A stretch of DNA of 32,676 nt, taken from positions 1 through 32,676 of the IMG/VR virus record IMGVR_UViG_3300042376_000854. One strand, 5' to 3'. How positions within the stretch are numbered: position 1 is the stretch's first letter; each line of letters begins with the position of its first letter. This document shows positions 1-5,918 of the stretch, one piece after another. The notes beneath the pieces were generated by a model, which worked only from the letters and a program-made list of their open reading frames with translations, did no database searches and was not told the DNA's origin. Origin of the DNA: a virus. The position numbers and the translations under genes were made by a program.

Positions 1-48
1 AAGAGGCAACACTAAGATAAGGGCTATGCTGTTAATAAATTTCTTCAA
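1..48 (-). CDS. Start of an exported protein, cut by the window edge
   Basis: Only the first 16 codons lie inside the window. Read from a TTG at 48-46 they give MKKFINSIALILVLPL, a short basic start followed by a hydrophobic run, as in a signal peptide or lipoprotein signal. An in-frame TAA lies a few codons upstream, so the gene must start here if it is real. A good TAnnTTTG promoter (69-98) sits just upstream, which supports a transcription unit starting here. The start codon is not ATG and the rest of the protein is not visible, so the function is unknown. Confidence 0.4.
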   Translation of the reverse strand, partial: MKKFINSIALILVLPL

Positions 49-68
49 GTTGGCGGTTATTTAGGGTG

Positions 69-98
69 CAAATATAGCAATAATTACTTAATCTGCAA
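69..98 (-). promoter_or_regulatory. Bacteroidota-type promoter
   Basis: On the minus strand a -7 element TATATTTG (76-69) is preceded 19 bp upstream by TTG (98-96). This matches the Bacteroidota primary sigma pattern TTG/TTTG, N17-21, TAnnTTTG. It points leftward out of the window, to the partial exported-protein gene at 1-48. The -33 part lies inside the end of the Gp157-like gene. Confidence 0.55.
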
Positions 99-578
99 GT
101 TCCGATGCTCAACAATAAAACAACCAGGAACAAACACACCATCTTTGATTGCTTTCTTGATAAAAGCTTTATCGGCAGTTTCAACAATTTTCACAGTCTT
201 ATATGCCATAGGTAGTGAGTTCACATCATCCACCTCAACTGATTCAGATTTTCTAAAGTTAATCTTAACCAAAGGTGTTTTGATTTCATCAATGCTGAAT
301 AACTCCATTGCATGTTTGATACGATCCTTTAGATATTCGCTTGCCTTTTCGCGTTGTTTCTTTGCAGCCTGGAGTCGTTTTATTTCAGCATCAATGGTGT
401 CAATATCAGCATCCATTTGCTTAATCACAAAGGAATAAGCAACTGATTTGTTTTGTAGTTGTTCTTCTGTGATGGCAAGTTGTTCGGCTAACTCGGTTGT
501 AAGCTCGCCATCATTATCAATTAATTGCTCTGCTAATTGATTGTAATTCTGTTCGATTTGATAGATTGTTAGTTTCAT
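84..578 (-). CDS. Siphovirus Gp157-like protein
   Basis: A 164-residue protein with the layout of the siphovirus Gp157 family. The N-terminal half is acidic and helical. A basic coiled-coil segment (about residues 62-95) contains the family-like stretch KKQREKASEYLKDRIKHAM. It is followed by a short beta-rich part (KTPLVKINFRKSESVEV). Gp157 proteins are found beside phage recombination genes; a role in phage resistance was once proposed for a streptococcal member, but the biochemical role is not settled. The gene follows the RecT-like gene with one base between stop and start, so it belongs to the same leftward operon. The family call is fairly secure; the function is open. Confidence 0.75.
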   Translation of the reverse strand: MKLTIYQIEQNYNQLAEQLIDNDGELTTELAEQLAITEEQLQNKSVAYSFVIKQMDADIDTIDAEIKRLQAAKKQREKASEYLKDRIKHAMELFSIDEIKTPLVKINFRKSESVEVDDVNSLPMAYKTVKIVETADKAFIKKAIKDGVFVPGCFIVEHRNLQIK

Positions 579-579
579 G

Positions 580-1293
580 TTATGCTTCGGTGTTAGCTGC
601 GTTAGTAACTGCTTCGATTTTCGGTGTTAACTTCGCTTTCATTTCATCTTTGGCAGCAAGTACACGTAAATCAGACTTTTGATTAAGTGTTAGTTTTTTC
701 CATACCGCTTTGATTTCATCCAAGCTAACACACACTTGAATATCATTAATGATTTCATCAATCGTTGTGTCAATAACGGTGTGTGTTGCTTCTTCTGTTA
801 CCGATGGCATTTCTTCAGGCACATAAACTGGACCGCTAAAAACATCTGGGCAATACCATTTAACACCGTTTGAAATTGCGCGGGCAAATAGCATGTTTTT
901 TGGGAACTTATCAATGTTTTTTGTAAGTGCTTTCTTCGCATCCTCAATGGTAAATGTACTATTGCCTATCTTTGTTGCACCTTGATAAAAATCAATGCTG
1001 CAAACCTTTTCTGATGCTTCAATTACTTTGTAATCATACTTTCCGCTACCTTTAACACGTGAAGCAATTAAACCAGCCCCGATTGTCGGCTTTCCTTGAA
1101 TGATGTGTATGCCAGTCATTGCAGCAAATGGAGGTATTCCGATTTCTTGCCCTGCTTGTATTTTGACTATTGCCTGAGCTGCTGATTTCGTGTCGGCAAA
1201 CATTCCACTTTCGGCAAATGCCTTGGCCATGTTCATTAATTCTGCAATAGGCAACTGTTGCACTATTGATACTTGAGTGTTTTCTGTTTTCAT
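580..1293 (-). CDS. RecT-like single-strand annealing protein
   Basis: The 237-residue product resembles a group of phage RecT-like proteins. Visible marks are the N-terminal helix with ADTKSAAQAIVKIQAGQEIG (about residues 35-54), the IIQGKPTIGAGLIASRVKGS segment, and the conserved FPKNMLFARAISNGVKWYCP stretch followed by a PDVFSGPVY element. Such proteins bind single-stranded DNA and pair complementary strands during phage recombination and replication. Its neighbours, a Gp157-like and an OB-fold protein, fit a recombination cassette. No partner exonuclease is seen nearby; the VRR-NUC nuclease is at the far side of the window. The acidic C-terminal part is less conserved. The call rests on recalled family motifs, not a search. 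Confidence 0.72.
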   Translation of the reverse strand: MKTENTQVSIVQQLPIAELMNMAKAFAESGMFADTKSAAQAIVKIQAGQEIGIPPFAAMTGIHIIQGKPTIGAGLIASRVKGSGKYDYKVIEASEKVCSIDFYQGATKIGNSTFTIEDAKKALTKNIDKFPKNMLFARAISNGVKWYCPDVFSGPVYVPEEMPSVTEEATHTVIDTTIDEIINDIQVCVSLDEIKAVWKKLTLNQKSDLRVLAAKDEMKAKLTPKIEAVTNAANTEA

Positions 1294-1313
1294 TTGGTTT
1301 AGTTTATTAAGGT

Positions 1314-1643
1314 TTAAAATTCATCATCATATTTCTTGGTAGGGTCAAAGCCTGCGGTTAGTGCGCTTCCATCCTTAGTTATCTTCCACGCTTCAATCGT
1401 TGTGAAATAATCATGGCCGCTGCCATCTTTTTTATCATATTGCTTGCCGCGAATGTTAATGTCAACTGTAACGGTATCGCCCACTTGAAAATTATCAAGC
1501 ATAGCGCATCTATCTTGCGTACATTGCATTTTAATATACTGAGGGTAAGTTCCATCAATAGTTACGACCAAGTCGCGCTTAATGAATTTTTCGCTAACTC
1601 GGTTAGCTGCGTAGATTTCTCTAATTGTTCCTTTGATTTGCAT
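1314..1643 (-). CDS. DUF3127-like OB-fold protein
   Basis: This 109-residue protein has the pattern of the DUF3127 family: an N-terminal strand MQIKGTIREIY, a middle strand pair ending in GTYPQYIKMQCTQD, the turn LDNFQVGDTVTVDINIRGKQ, and a final strand TTIEAWKIT. The family is predicted to form an OB fold and is common in Bacteroidota phages and mobile elements, often next to recombination genes. A single-strand DNA binding role alongside the RecT-like protein is an inference from fold and position. The C-terminus ends in acidic and aromatic residues (KKYDDEF), as in many single-strand DNA binding proteins. Confidence 0.7.
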   Translation of the reverse strand: MQIKGTIREIYAANRVSEKFIKRDLVVTIDGTYPQYIKMQCTQDRCAMLDNFQVGDTVTVDINIRGKQYDKKDGSGHDYFTTIEAWKITKDGSALTAGFDPTKKYDDEF

Positions 1644-1654
1644 TTGTTTATTTA

Positions 1655-1975
1655 TTAATTATGATTACTATCTTTATGAATTGTATCTATTTTAGGCACG
1701 TGCAAAAACTGTGACAACACCATTGAGAGAAAAGCATTGTTAGGAATGAAGTCTTTACCCGGCAAATCCATTTCATTGAAACCAGCACTAACAAGCGCAT
1801 CACATTTCTTTAGTATGTCGGCTGCATCTTCTCGTTCAAATGATGCTGCTATTCTACCCTCATGCCAAAAGTAGAAATGTTGGCCATTGCTTTCAAATTC
1901 TATTCTTTGTTTTTGTTCATCGTTAAACCAAGTTGTAATGGTGTCGATTGTTTTTCTGATGTTAATTGTTTTCAT
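1655..1975 (-). CDS. Hypothetical protein in the recombination operon
   Basis: A 106-residue protein I do not recognise. It has a helical start, then a short beta region (QRIEFESNGQHFYFWHEGRI) and a helical C-terminal part. No signal peptide or membrane segment is seen. Its start overlaps the end of the upstream 60-codon gene by 14 bases and its stop lies 11 bases before the DUF3127-like gene, so it is part of the same transcript. No function can be given. Confidence 0.6.
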   Translation of the reverse strand: MKTINIRKTIDTITTWFNDEQKQRIEFESNGQHFYFWHEGRIAASFEREDAADILKKCDALVSAGFNEMDLPGKDFIPNNAFLSMVLSQFLHVPKIDTIHKDSNHN

Positions 1976-2144
1976 AAGTTTTCCAGTTTAAAAGTGATTT
2001 ATTGTCTTTAGTAAATTGCACCGCCTCAGCTTTGTTTGCAAACTGTTTAGCTTCGGTCGGATCAGTTGTTGTTTCAATAACGCCATTGCGTATTGATTTG
2101 AGGTGCAGAGTAGCATCTCGGTGTGTTGTTGTTAGTGTTGTCAT
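1962..2144 (-). CDS. Small hypothetical protein
   Basis: A 60-residue protein with a strand-rich start (TLHLKSIRNGVIETTTDPTE) followed by a helix (AKQFANKAEAVQFTKDNK). This order resembles many short phage proteins with a beta-beta-alpha shape, but no family is recognised. It is the first gene after the repeat-flanked promoter at 2164-2227, so it may be the first gene transcribed from it. It overlaps the next gene by 14 bases. Confidence 0.55.
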   Translation of the reverse strand: MTTLTTTHRDATLHLKSIRNGVIETTTDPTEAKQFANKAEAVQFTKDNKSLLNWKTYENN

Positions 2145-2163
2145 AGTTTATGGTTTTAAAATT

Positions 2164-2227
2164 AACACCCCAATCCGTCTGCATCTTCGCGCAAAAGTAG
2201 CACAGCCTCGTCTGCAATTGGGGTGTT
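2164..2227 (-). promoter_or_regulatory. Promoter nested in inverted and direct repeats
   Basis: A perfect 11-bp inverted repeat, AACACCCCAAT at 2164-2174 and ATTGGGGTGTT at 2217-2227, encloses an 8-bp direct repeat CGTCTGCA at 2176-2183 and 2209-2216. Between the direct repeats the minus strand reads TACTTTTG (2199-2192), a match to the TAnnTTTG -7 element, with TTG at 2217-2215 as a short-spaced -33 (15 bp). The element is just upstream of the 60-codon gene starting at 2144. The layout suggests an operator over a promoter. Alternatively the 11-bp arms could form an RNA hairpin with a 42-base loop. Confidence 0.5.
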
Positions 2228-2243
2228 GTGGGGTTAGTTATTT

Positions 2244-2435
2244 TCATATTGCCTCTATTTTAATATTACGCTTTGTGTTAGCAATGTAATTTGTAGCTTC
2301 TTTTTTAATCTTAAAATAATCAGAAACCAAACCTTGTGAAGTTTCAACAAAATAACCGTATGTACTCGAATACAAGTCAATAGTTATATTTTTAAATTTT
2401 ATTGTTGTTAGCAGCTTAAAAGTAAATGTTTTCAT
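2244..2435 (-). CDS. Small hypothetical protein
   Basis: A 63-residue basic protein with a predicted beta-hairpin start (TFTFKLLTTIKFKNITIDLY) and a helical end (IKKEATNYIANTKRNIKIEA). No known family is recognised. Its start is about 25 bases downstream of a good promoter (2460-2489), so it likely heads its own short transcript that runs into the rest of the leftward operon. The shape resembles the 60-codon protein downstream, but sequence similarity is weak. Confidence 0.5.
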   Translation of the reverse strand: MKTFTFKLLTTIKFKNITIDLYSSTYGYFVETSQGLVSDYFKIKKEATNYIANTKRNIKIEAI

Positions 2436-2459
2436 AATTATTTCGTTTTAAATGTTGCA

Positions 2460-2489
2460 CAAATGTAACTATAAATACCTTACCTCAAA
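2460..2489 (-). promoter_or_regulatory. Bacteroidota-type promoter
   Basis: On the minus strand TACATTTG (2467-2460) is preceded by TTTG (2489-2486) with an 18-bp spacer. It lies just upstream of the 63-codon gene starting at 2435 and in a non-coding gap of about 80 bases. The bases after the -7 element (TGC) resemble the TGG seen at the other promoters in this window. Confidence 0.55.
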
Positions 2490-2515
2490 ATATTATTTAC
2501 AACTAATTTGTTAAT

Positions 2516-2764
2516 TTATGTTAAATATGCTTTTAAGAACTGATAAATAGTAAAATGTATCGGCTTCCAATTTTCGACCTTGCCCATCATTAATCGGTCA
2601 ATACCTGGGCGTGTGTACCCAAAATGTTTAGCACATTCTTTCATTGGGTTGCATTTCGCGGGTTGCGATCCGTTGTGTTGGACCAACTTCAATAGTCGTT
2701 TGTGTTCAGCCTTTAATTGTTTGATTGTCGGCTTGATGAGGGGTTGTTCTTGGGTTATGTTCAT
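2516..2764 (-). CDS. Candidate helix-turn-helix DNA-binding protein
   Basis: This 82-residue protein has a segment that reads like a phage helix-turn-helix: MKECAKHFGYTRPGIDRLMM (about residues 41-60), where AKHFGYT would be the first helix and turn and RPGIDRLMMGK the recognition helix. The N-terminal part is basic. It is encoded near the divergent promoter at 3122-3184, so it could regulate that region or the repeat-flanked promoter at 2164-2227. This is an inference from position and motif; no repressor family was recognised. Its start overlaps the upstream gene by 4 bases (ATGA type). Confidence 0.55.
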   Translation of the reverse strand: MNITQEQPLIKPTIKQLKAEHKRLLKLVQHNGSQPAKCNPMKECAKHFGYTRPGIDRLMMGKVENWKPIHFTIYQFLKAYLT

Positions 2765-3102
2765 GATATATTAAATGTTAAATCGTTTTGTAATAAAATG
2801 GTAAAATCTTGTTTATTGTAAAATTTAGACAAATGCTCATATAAATCATTGCTTCTAAATCTCATAGTATTTGCATCGGCTGGAGATAAATGATAATTGT
2901 CGCTTTCTTTAAATTCTTTAAATACGTGTAATTTCTTATCTTTAAAGCCAAACATTAATCCGTGAATATCGGGATTAAATTCAAGTTGTTTTAAAAGAAG
3001 TTTTGACACAATAAAAATAGACTGTTTTTTTTTGGCAACTCTAATGATTGGTTTATTTTGGTAAGGGCTTGTTGCACTGCGTTTTTTTCTTAACTCTTGC
3101 AT
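2761..3102 (-). CDS. Hypothetical protein at the head of the leftward operon
   Basis: A 113-residue protein with a very basic N-terminus and no recognised domain. The middle part is beta-rich (QSIFIVSKLLLKQLEF, GLMFGFKDKKLHVFKEF), and the C-terminal part is helical. It is the first leftward gene after the divergent promoter region, and its stop overlaps the start of the HTH-like gene. A role in early takeover or regulation is possible from position only. Confidence 0.55.
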   Translation of the reverse strand: MQELRKKRSATSPYQNKPIIRVAKKKQSIFIVSKLLLKQLEFNPDIHGLMFGFKDKKLHVFKEFKESDNYHLSPADANTMRFRSNDLYEHLSKFYNKQDFTILLQNDLTFNIS

Positions 3103-3121
3103 AGTATAAATTAATTTTCCG

Positions 3122-3129
3122 CAAACCTA
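3122..3129 (-). promoter_or_regulatory. Candidate -7 element for the leftward operon
   Basis: The minus strand reads TAGGTTTG here, followed by CGG, about 20 bases upstream of the start at 3102. It fits TAnnTTTG, but I see no clear TTTG or TTG at the expected -33 distance, only a very AT-rich stretch. It is back to back with the rightward promoter at 3154-3184. Confidence 0.45.
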
Positions 3130-3153
3130 CAAATAATATTTTTAAAAATAAAA

Positions 3154-3184
3154 TTGTTTACTAATTATTTTTGTTTTATGTTTG
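3154..3184 (+). promoter_or_regulatory. Promoter for the rightward accessory operon
   Basis: TTG at 3154-3156, a 20-bp spacer and TATGTTTG at 3177-3184, followed by TGG. This is a good Bacteroidota-type promoter and lies 27 bases upstream of the ATG at 3212. With the leftward element at 3122-3129 it forms a divergent control region between the two early gene blocks. Confidence 0.6.
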
Positions 3185-3211
3185 TGGCCGAAAACTAAAA
3201 ACTAATTAATT

Positions 3212-3448
3212 ATGATACCAGTAAACACCAAATCACTATTTGCACACCTTTGCATTCAAATGGAGAAATTAGACAAAGGAGAAATTGATGCAAGCACCGC
3301 ATCGGCACAAGCAAAACTTGTTGCACAATGTAACAACCTTTTAAACTATGAATTAAAAAGGGCAGTTGTTATTAATGCTATTGAAAGCAATAATGCAAAA
3401 GAGAATATCAGAGAAATTGAAAGTAAAAAATTTGATTCTTTAGTATAA
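3212..3448 (+). CDS. Conserved small phage protein
   Basis: A 78-residue, mostly helical protein. The stretch LFAHLCIQMEKLDKGEIDAS, followed by an Ala/Gln-rich helix and NNLLNYELKRAV, resembles a small protein seen in many phages and prophages that has no assigned function. It heads the rightward operon directly behind a strong promoter, so it is probably made early and in quantity. Its stop codon shares a base with the next start (TAATG). Confidence 0.65.
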   Translation: MIPVNTKSLFAHLCIQMEKLDKGEIDASTASAQAKLVAQCNNLLNYELKRAVVINAIESNNAKENIREIESKKFDSLV

Positions 3449-4080
3449 TGAGTTACGAAATTAAATATTGCGGAGATTGCCATTGCAATCATTCATTTGG
3501 AATAACAAGTGAGATTTGCAAAAAAAGATTTTTTGACATTGCATTGCCTACAAGTATCTATGCATTAAGACTTGTTTTTTGTGCTGAATATTTGAGAAGT
3601 TGTATTCAAACAGAAATGATAAAAAGGGATACAACTTATTTAAGCAATATAGAATCAAAACATATTTTGGAAAAAATTATAATTCCACATTTGCCCAAAA
3701 TTGTTGCTGGAGGTTATAACCCTAAAAAAAGTAGAATAAACAATATTTATTTTACTGTAAACAAAAAACTTGGAATATTTTGTACTTATACTTTTGAAGA
3801 GTGTTTGGAGTTTATTATTAATAATCAAGAAGCAAGGTTTACAAATATTGTAAATTCTGTTGTTTACGAATTAAATAATTATTGCTTATCAAAACAAACT
3901 TATTTAAAGTACAAATCAACTGTTGCTAATTTAATAAGACTGTCAAAACAATTAAAAAAAACTTGTATTTCAAATGAACAAATTGCAATTATCTGTTGCG
4001 AAATAATGACAATAATATTAATGTCAGAATCAGAGGTTAAAAAACAAAACAAAATAATCTTTAAAAACCAACTAACATAA
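3448..4080 (+). CDS. Hypothetical Cys-rich protein, unusually AT-rich
   Basis: A 210-residue protein with no recognised family. The first residues hold several Cys and His (YCGDCHCNHSFGITSEICKK), which could bind a metal. The rest is helical and Lys/Asn/Ile-rich. The base composition is lower in GC than the neighbouring genes by eye, which may mean separate acquisition. It is coupled to the previous gene by TAATG, and its own stop overlaps the ATA that seems to start the 49-codon gene downstream. Confidence 0.6.
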   Translation: MSYEIKYCGDCHCNHSFGITSEICKKRFFDIALPTSIYALRLVFCAEYLRSCIQTEMIKRDTTYLSNIESKHILEKIIIPHLPKIVAGGYNPKKSRINNIYFTVNKKLGIFCTYTFEECLEFIINNQEARFTNIVNSVVYELNNYCLSKQTYLKYKSTVANLIRLSKQLKKTCISNEQIAIICCEIMTIILMSESEVKKQNKIIFKNQLT

Positions 4081-4226
4081 AAACCCTAATCCAACGCCTC
4101 CTATTCGGCTACCGACCAAACCCGAATGCAGAAACGCCCCGAAGCGGATCAAAACTAACACAATTAAGGTCGGCCCAAACATTTAATGAATTTAGTAATA
4201 ATCTAAAACAACAACTAACAAAATGA
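4077..4226 (+). CDS. 49-residue protein with an apparent ATA start
   Basis: Read from ATA at 4077 the frame gives a 49-residue protein that begins MKTLIQRLLFGYRPN (if ATA is read as Met) and ends NNLKQQLTK. The ATA overlaps the TAA of the preceding gene. The terminal TGA overlaps the ATG of the next gene (ATGA at 4223-4226), exactly as real coupled genes do elsewhere in the window. The composition is protein-like and the frame fills an otherwise empty 142-base gap. There is no ATG, GTG or TTG near its beginning, so the start would be unusual, or translation may re-initiate after the upstream stop. The function is unknown. Confidence 0.45.
   Translation: MKTLIQRLLFGYRPNPNAETPRSGSKLTQLRSAQTFNEFSNNLKQQLTK
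4197..4218 (+). repeat. 22-nt direct repeat, copy 1
   Basis: The 22 bases starting AATAATCTAAAACAACAAC and ending TAA recur exactly at 4437-4458. Each copy ends a few bases before a start codon (ATG at 4223 and 4460). It may be a duplicated A-rich translation leader. In this copy the sequence also encodes NNLKQQL at the end of the 49-residue protein. Confidence 0.7.
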
Positions 4227-4441
4227 GAAAATCAATTATTGGATTAATGGGACTTGCAGCATTGGCAATGTCCGCGCAATCAGACAACAGAATTGCAAAC
4301 GATTTGCCGCAAGTTGGCTATGGAAGTGGCAACGGTGCTGGACTGTTTCATGGCTATTCTTCACCTATCTATATCCCATACAAGCACCCAATTCAAACAT
4401 ATTGCAGCCAACAAAGGGCGGCAAAGAAAAGAAGAAAATAA
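4223..4441 (+). CDS. Small protein with a signal-peptide-like start
   Basis: A 72-residue protein starting MRKSIIGLMGLAALAMSAQS, which looks like a signal peptide with cleavage near SAQS. It continues with a Gly-rich part (VGYGSGNGAGLFHGY) and ends in a strongly basic tail (QQRAAKKRRK). No family is recognised. If exported, the mature part would be only about 50 residues. Its start overlaps the stop of the preceding 49-codon gene. Confidence 0.5.
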   Translation: MRKSIIGLMGLAALAMSAQSDNRIANDLPQVGYGSGNGAGLFHGYSSPIYIPYKHPIQTYCSQQRAAKKRRK

Positions 4442-4458
4442 TCTAAAACAACAACTAA
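4437..4458 (+). repeat. 22-nt direct repeat, copy 2
   Basis: Exact second copy of the element at 4197-4218, placed directly before the ATG at 4460. Here it covers the stop of the 72-codon gene and serves as the leader of the membrane protein gene. Confidence 0.7.
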
Positions 4459-4459
4459 A

Positions 4460-4666
4460 ATGAAACCAAATCAAACAGTACCTTTAATCTGTGGCTGCAT
4501 AGCCCTAATAGTATGTATCGGAATAGTCCTTAATTGGAATAGTGTAATTGATGCCATATCGGTGTCAGAAAGTATGTTTACCATCGGCTTTGTAGCATTG
4601 GGCATATCAGCCCCATTTGTTGCGCTAATGGCTTGTGTGTATTTCTTTTTGAAAGCAGGGAAGTAA
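4460..4666 (+). CDS. Small two-helix membrane protein
   Basis: A 68-residue protein with two predicted membrane helices, about residues 7-24 (VPLICGCIALIVCIGIVL) and 41-64 (IGFVALGISAPFVALMACVY), and short polar ends. It could be a holin or another small phage membrane protein; nothing else points to a function. It is preceded by the repeated A-rich leader and overlaps the next gene through TAATG. Confidence 0.6.
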   Translation: MKPNQTVPLICGCIALIVCIGIVLNWNSVIDAISVSESMFTIGFVALGISAPFVALMACVYFFLKAGK

Positions 4667-5115
4667 TGCTACTTTGGAAACCACATACCCTCACTTTCTC
4701 ACTTGAAATAGGCGATTGGAAGCCAGTAAAAGGCATCCAAAAGTTAATCGGTTTCAGCAAAGGTTGGCATCATTGGAACTCAATAAGATTGGGTTATAAT
4801 AGAAGCGAAAATACTAACTTTGTAAGAATATGGCTATACACCTATGTTAAAGGAAAACGCAATGAGCAACTAATTGGAACGTGGCAGGTTGGCACTAAAT
4901 TAGATGTTGAACTTACCTTTAAACACCATGTATTTGCCGCAGTTGTTTGCGGTGATTTCGGTCAATATGCTAAAGTTGAATACGCTCCTATTTGGTTCCC
5001 GATTGGCGTATTACTCAACCCCTACTTTGAAACCGATGCGCCCGAAAATAAGGTGATACCGTTTAAGGTTAATATATTTGATGTAAGAATTAATGGAAAA
5101 CTTATAAAAATTTAA
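4666..5115 (+). CDS. Hypothetical beta-rich phage protein
   Basis: A 149-residue protein when started at the ATG that shares a base with the previous stop (TAATG at 4664-4668). A longer start at 4633 would overlap the membrane protein gene and is less likely. It is Trp- and aromatic-rich (GFSKGWHHWNSIRLGYN, EYAPIWFPIGVLLNPYFETD) and alternates strands and turns, like a beta-sandwich. I recall similar proteins in Bacteroidota phages, but none with a known role. Confidence 0.6.
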   Translation: MLLWKPHTLTFSLEIGDWKPVKGIQKLIGFSKGWHHWNSIRLGYNRSENTNFVRIWLYTYVKGKRNEQLIGTWQVGTKLDVELTFKHHVFAAVVCGDFGQYAKVEYAPIWFPIGVLLNPYFETDAPENKVIPFKVNIFDVRINGKLIKI

Positions 5116-5181
5116 CGTTTTGCAGACTTGCGAAGGCAAAGGATTAGAATTACAAATTTTCAACTTAAAAATAAATATCAA

Positions 5182-5457
5182 ATGAAACACAAAATTTCAA
5201 TTAACCGATTAGCCTTTGCTTTTGCAAGTGTGCTGTTAGTGGCTGGGGCTACATCTTGTTCCCAACCAGACAAAAGAGTAGATATAAATTGCATTTACAA
5301 AGGCGCTATTATCTATAAAAAGTATGATTTTATTAAAATAGATGGCAGCACATTGTATGATATAAAGTATAAAGGAGAGATATTGAAGTATGTGGAAGTT
5401 TACGACATTGACAATGGCTATAATGTTGGTGATACGGTCAACCGCCCTTGCCACTAA
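5182..5457 (+). CDS. Predicted small phage lipoprotein
   Basis: Started at the ATG at 5182, the 91-residue product begins with a basic end and a hydrophobic run (NRLAFAFASVLLVAGATSC) and a Cys at about residue 26, followed by SQPDKR. This resembles a lipoprotein signal, although the residues before the Cys (GATS) are a loose lipobox. The mature part of about 65 residues is beta-rich. A start further upstream (TTG at 5128) would hide the signal and is unlikely. Phage lipoproteins of this size often block infection by related phages or act in lysis; neither is shown here. Confidence 0.6.
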   Translation: MKHKISINRLAFAFASVLLVAGATSCSQPDKRVDINCIYKGAIIYKKYDFIKIDGSTLYDIKYKGEILKYVEVYDIDNGYNVGDTVNRPCH

Positions 5458-5620
5458 CGGTGGCGATTGGCGAAGTAAAAGCCTTGCACTACTGTTGATG
5501 GTTAGCACTACACTTTATGGCTTTTATTTTGCCAATTGCGTGTTAGCTGCTGTTTTTTTCTATTTGATTGTTAGCACTTTAGAAAATAAATTAAAAATAT
5601 CTTTGAAAAAGTTTGCATAA
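5390..5620 (+). CDS. Possible small membrane protein, start uncertain
   Basis: The frame has an open 76-codon stretch whose end encodes a hydrophobic helix (LYGFYFANCVLAAVFFYLIV) and a basic tail (ENKLKISLKKFA). From its first ATG it would overlap the lipoprotein gene by 68 bases. The ATG at 5498 would give a 40-residue single-helix protein and avoids the overlap. No leader stands out before either start. It may be real, or only an open frame in a 209-base gap between genes. Confidence 0.3.
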   Translation: MWKFTTLTMAIMLVIRSTALATNGGDWRSKSLALLLMVSTTLYGFYFANCVLAAVFFYLIVSTLENKLKISLKKFA

Positions 5621-5643
5621 TCAAAATAAGCATTGTATATTTG
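5612..5643 (+). promoter_or_regulatory. Strong Bacteroidota-type promoter
   Basis: TTTG at 5612-5615, a 20-bp spacer, and TATATTTG at 5636-5643 followed by TGGGG. It is the best match to the consensus in the window and sits 23 bases before the ATG at 5667. The -33 part overlaps the end of the possible membrane protein frame. Confidence 0.65.
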
Positions 5644-5666
5644 TGGGGTAATTAAAAACAAACAAA

Positions 5667-5918
5667 ATGGAAGCGTACACAAAACCAACATTTACAGAGC
5701 AAGAAATTGAAAAGTTTGAGAAATTTATTGATAGCCAAATATCCAAAGGTAATCAACAGATATGCTTATCAACGGGTATAGTTACTGATGAAATGGCAAG
5801 ACTTCAAACATATTTAGGTTTTTATTATCCAAGCGGTTCTTTTAGTCCAAATGCAAATTTTAGAAATTACAGAGTAGCAAAAAATGGAAAAAAATATACA
5901 AAAAAAGAAAATTGGTAG
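5667..5918 (+). CDS. Hypothetical protein
   Basis: An 83-residue protein with an acidic helical start (TEQEIEKFEKFIDSQISKGN) and a basic, aromatic end (GFYYPSGSFSPNANFRNYR, then KKYTKKENW). No family is recognised. It follows the strong promoter at 5612-5643 and has an A-rich leader (AAAAACAAACAAA). Its last 35 bases overlap the start of the ribbon-helix-helix-like gene in another frame. Confidence 0.6.
   Translation: MEAYTKPTFTEQEIEKFEKFIDSQISKGNQQICLSTGIVTDEMARLQTYLGFYYPSGSFSPNANFRNYRVAKNGKKYTKKENW

Noticed and set aside
4254-4463. 69-codon frame overlapping the signal-peptide-like gene
   Set aside because: Its sequence looks like an out-of-frame reading, though it shares the NNLKQQL ending with the 49-codon gene through the 22-nt repeat and ends in ATGA. 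The 4223-4441 frame looks more like a protein. Kept only as part of the repeat finding.
5598-5605. TATCTTTG near the end of the possible membrane protein frame
   Set aside because: Fits TAnnTTTG but has no -33 match and lies 38 bases before the much better promoter at 5636.
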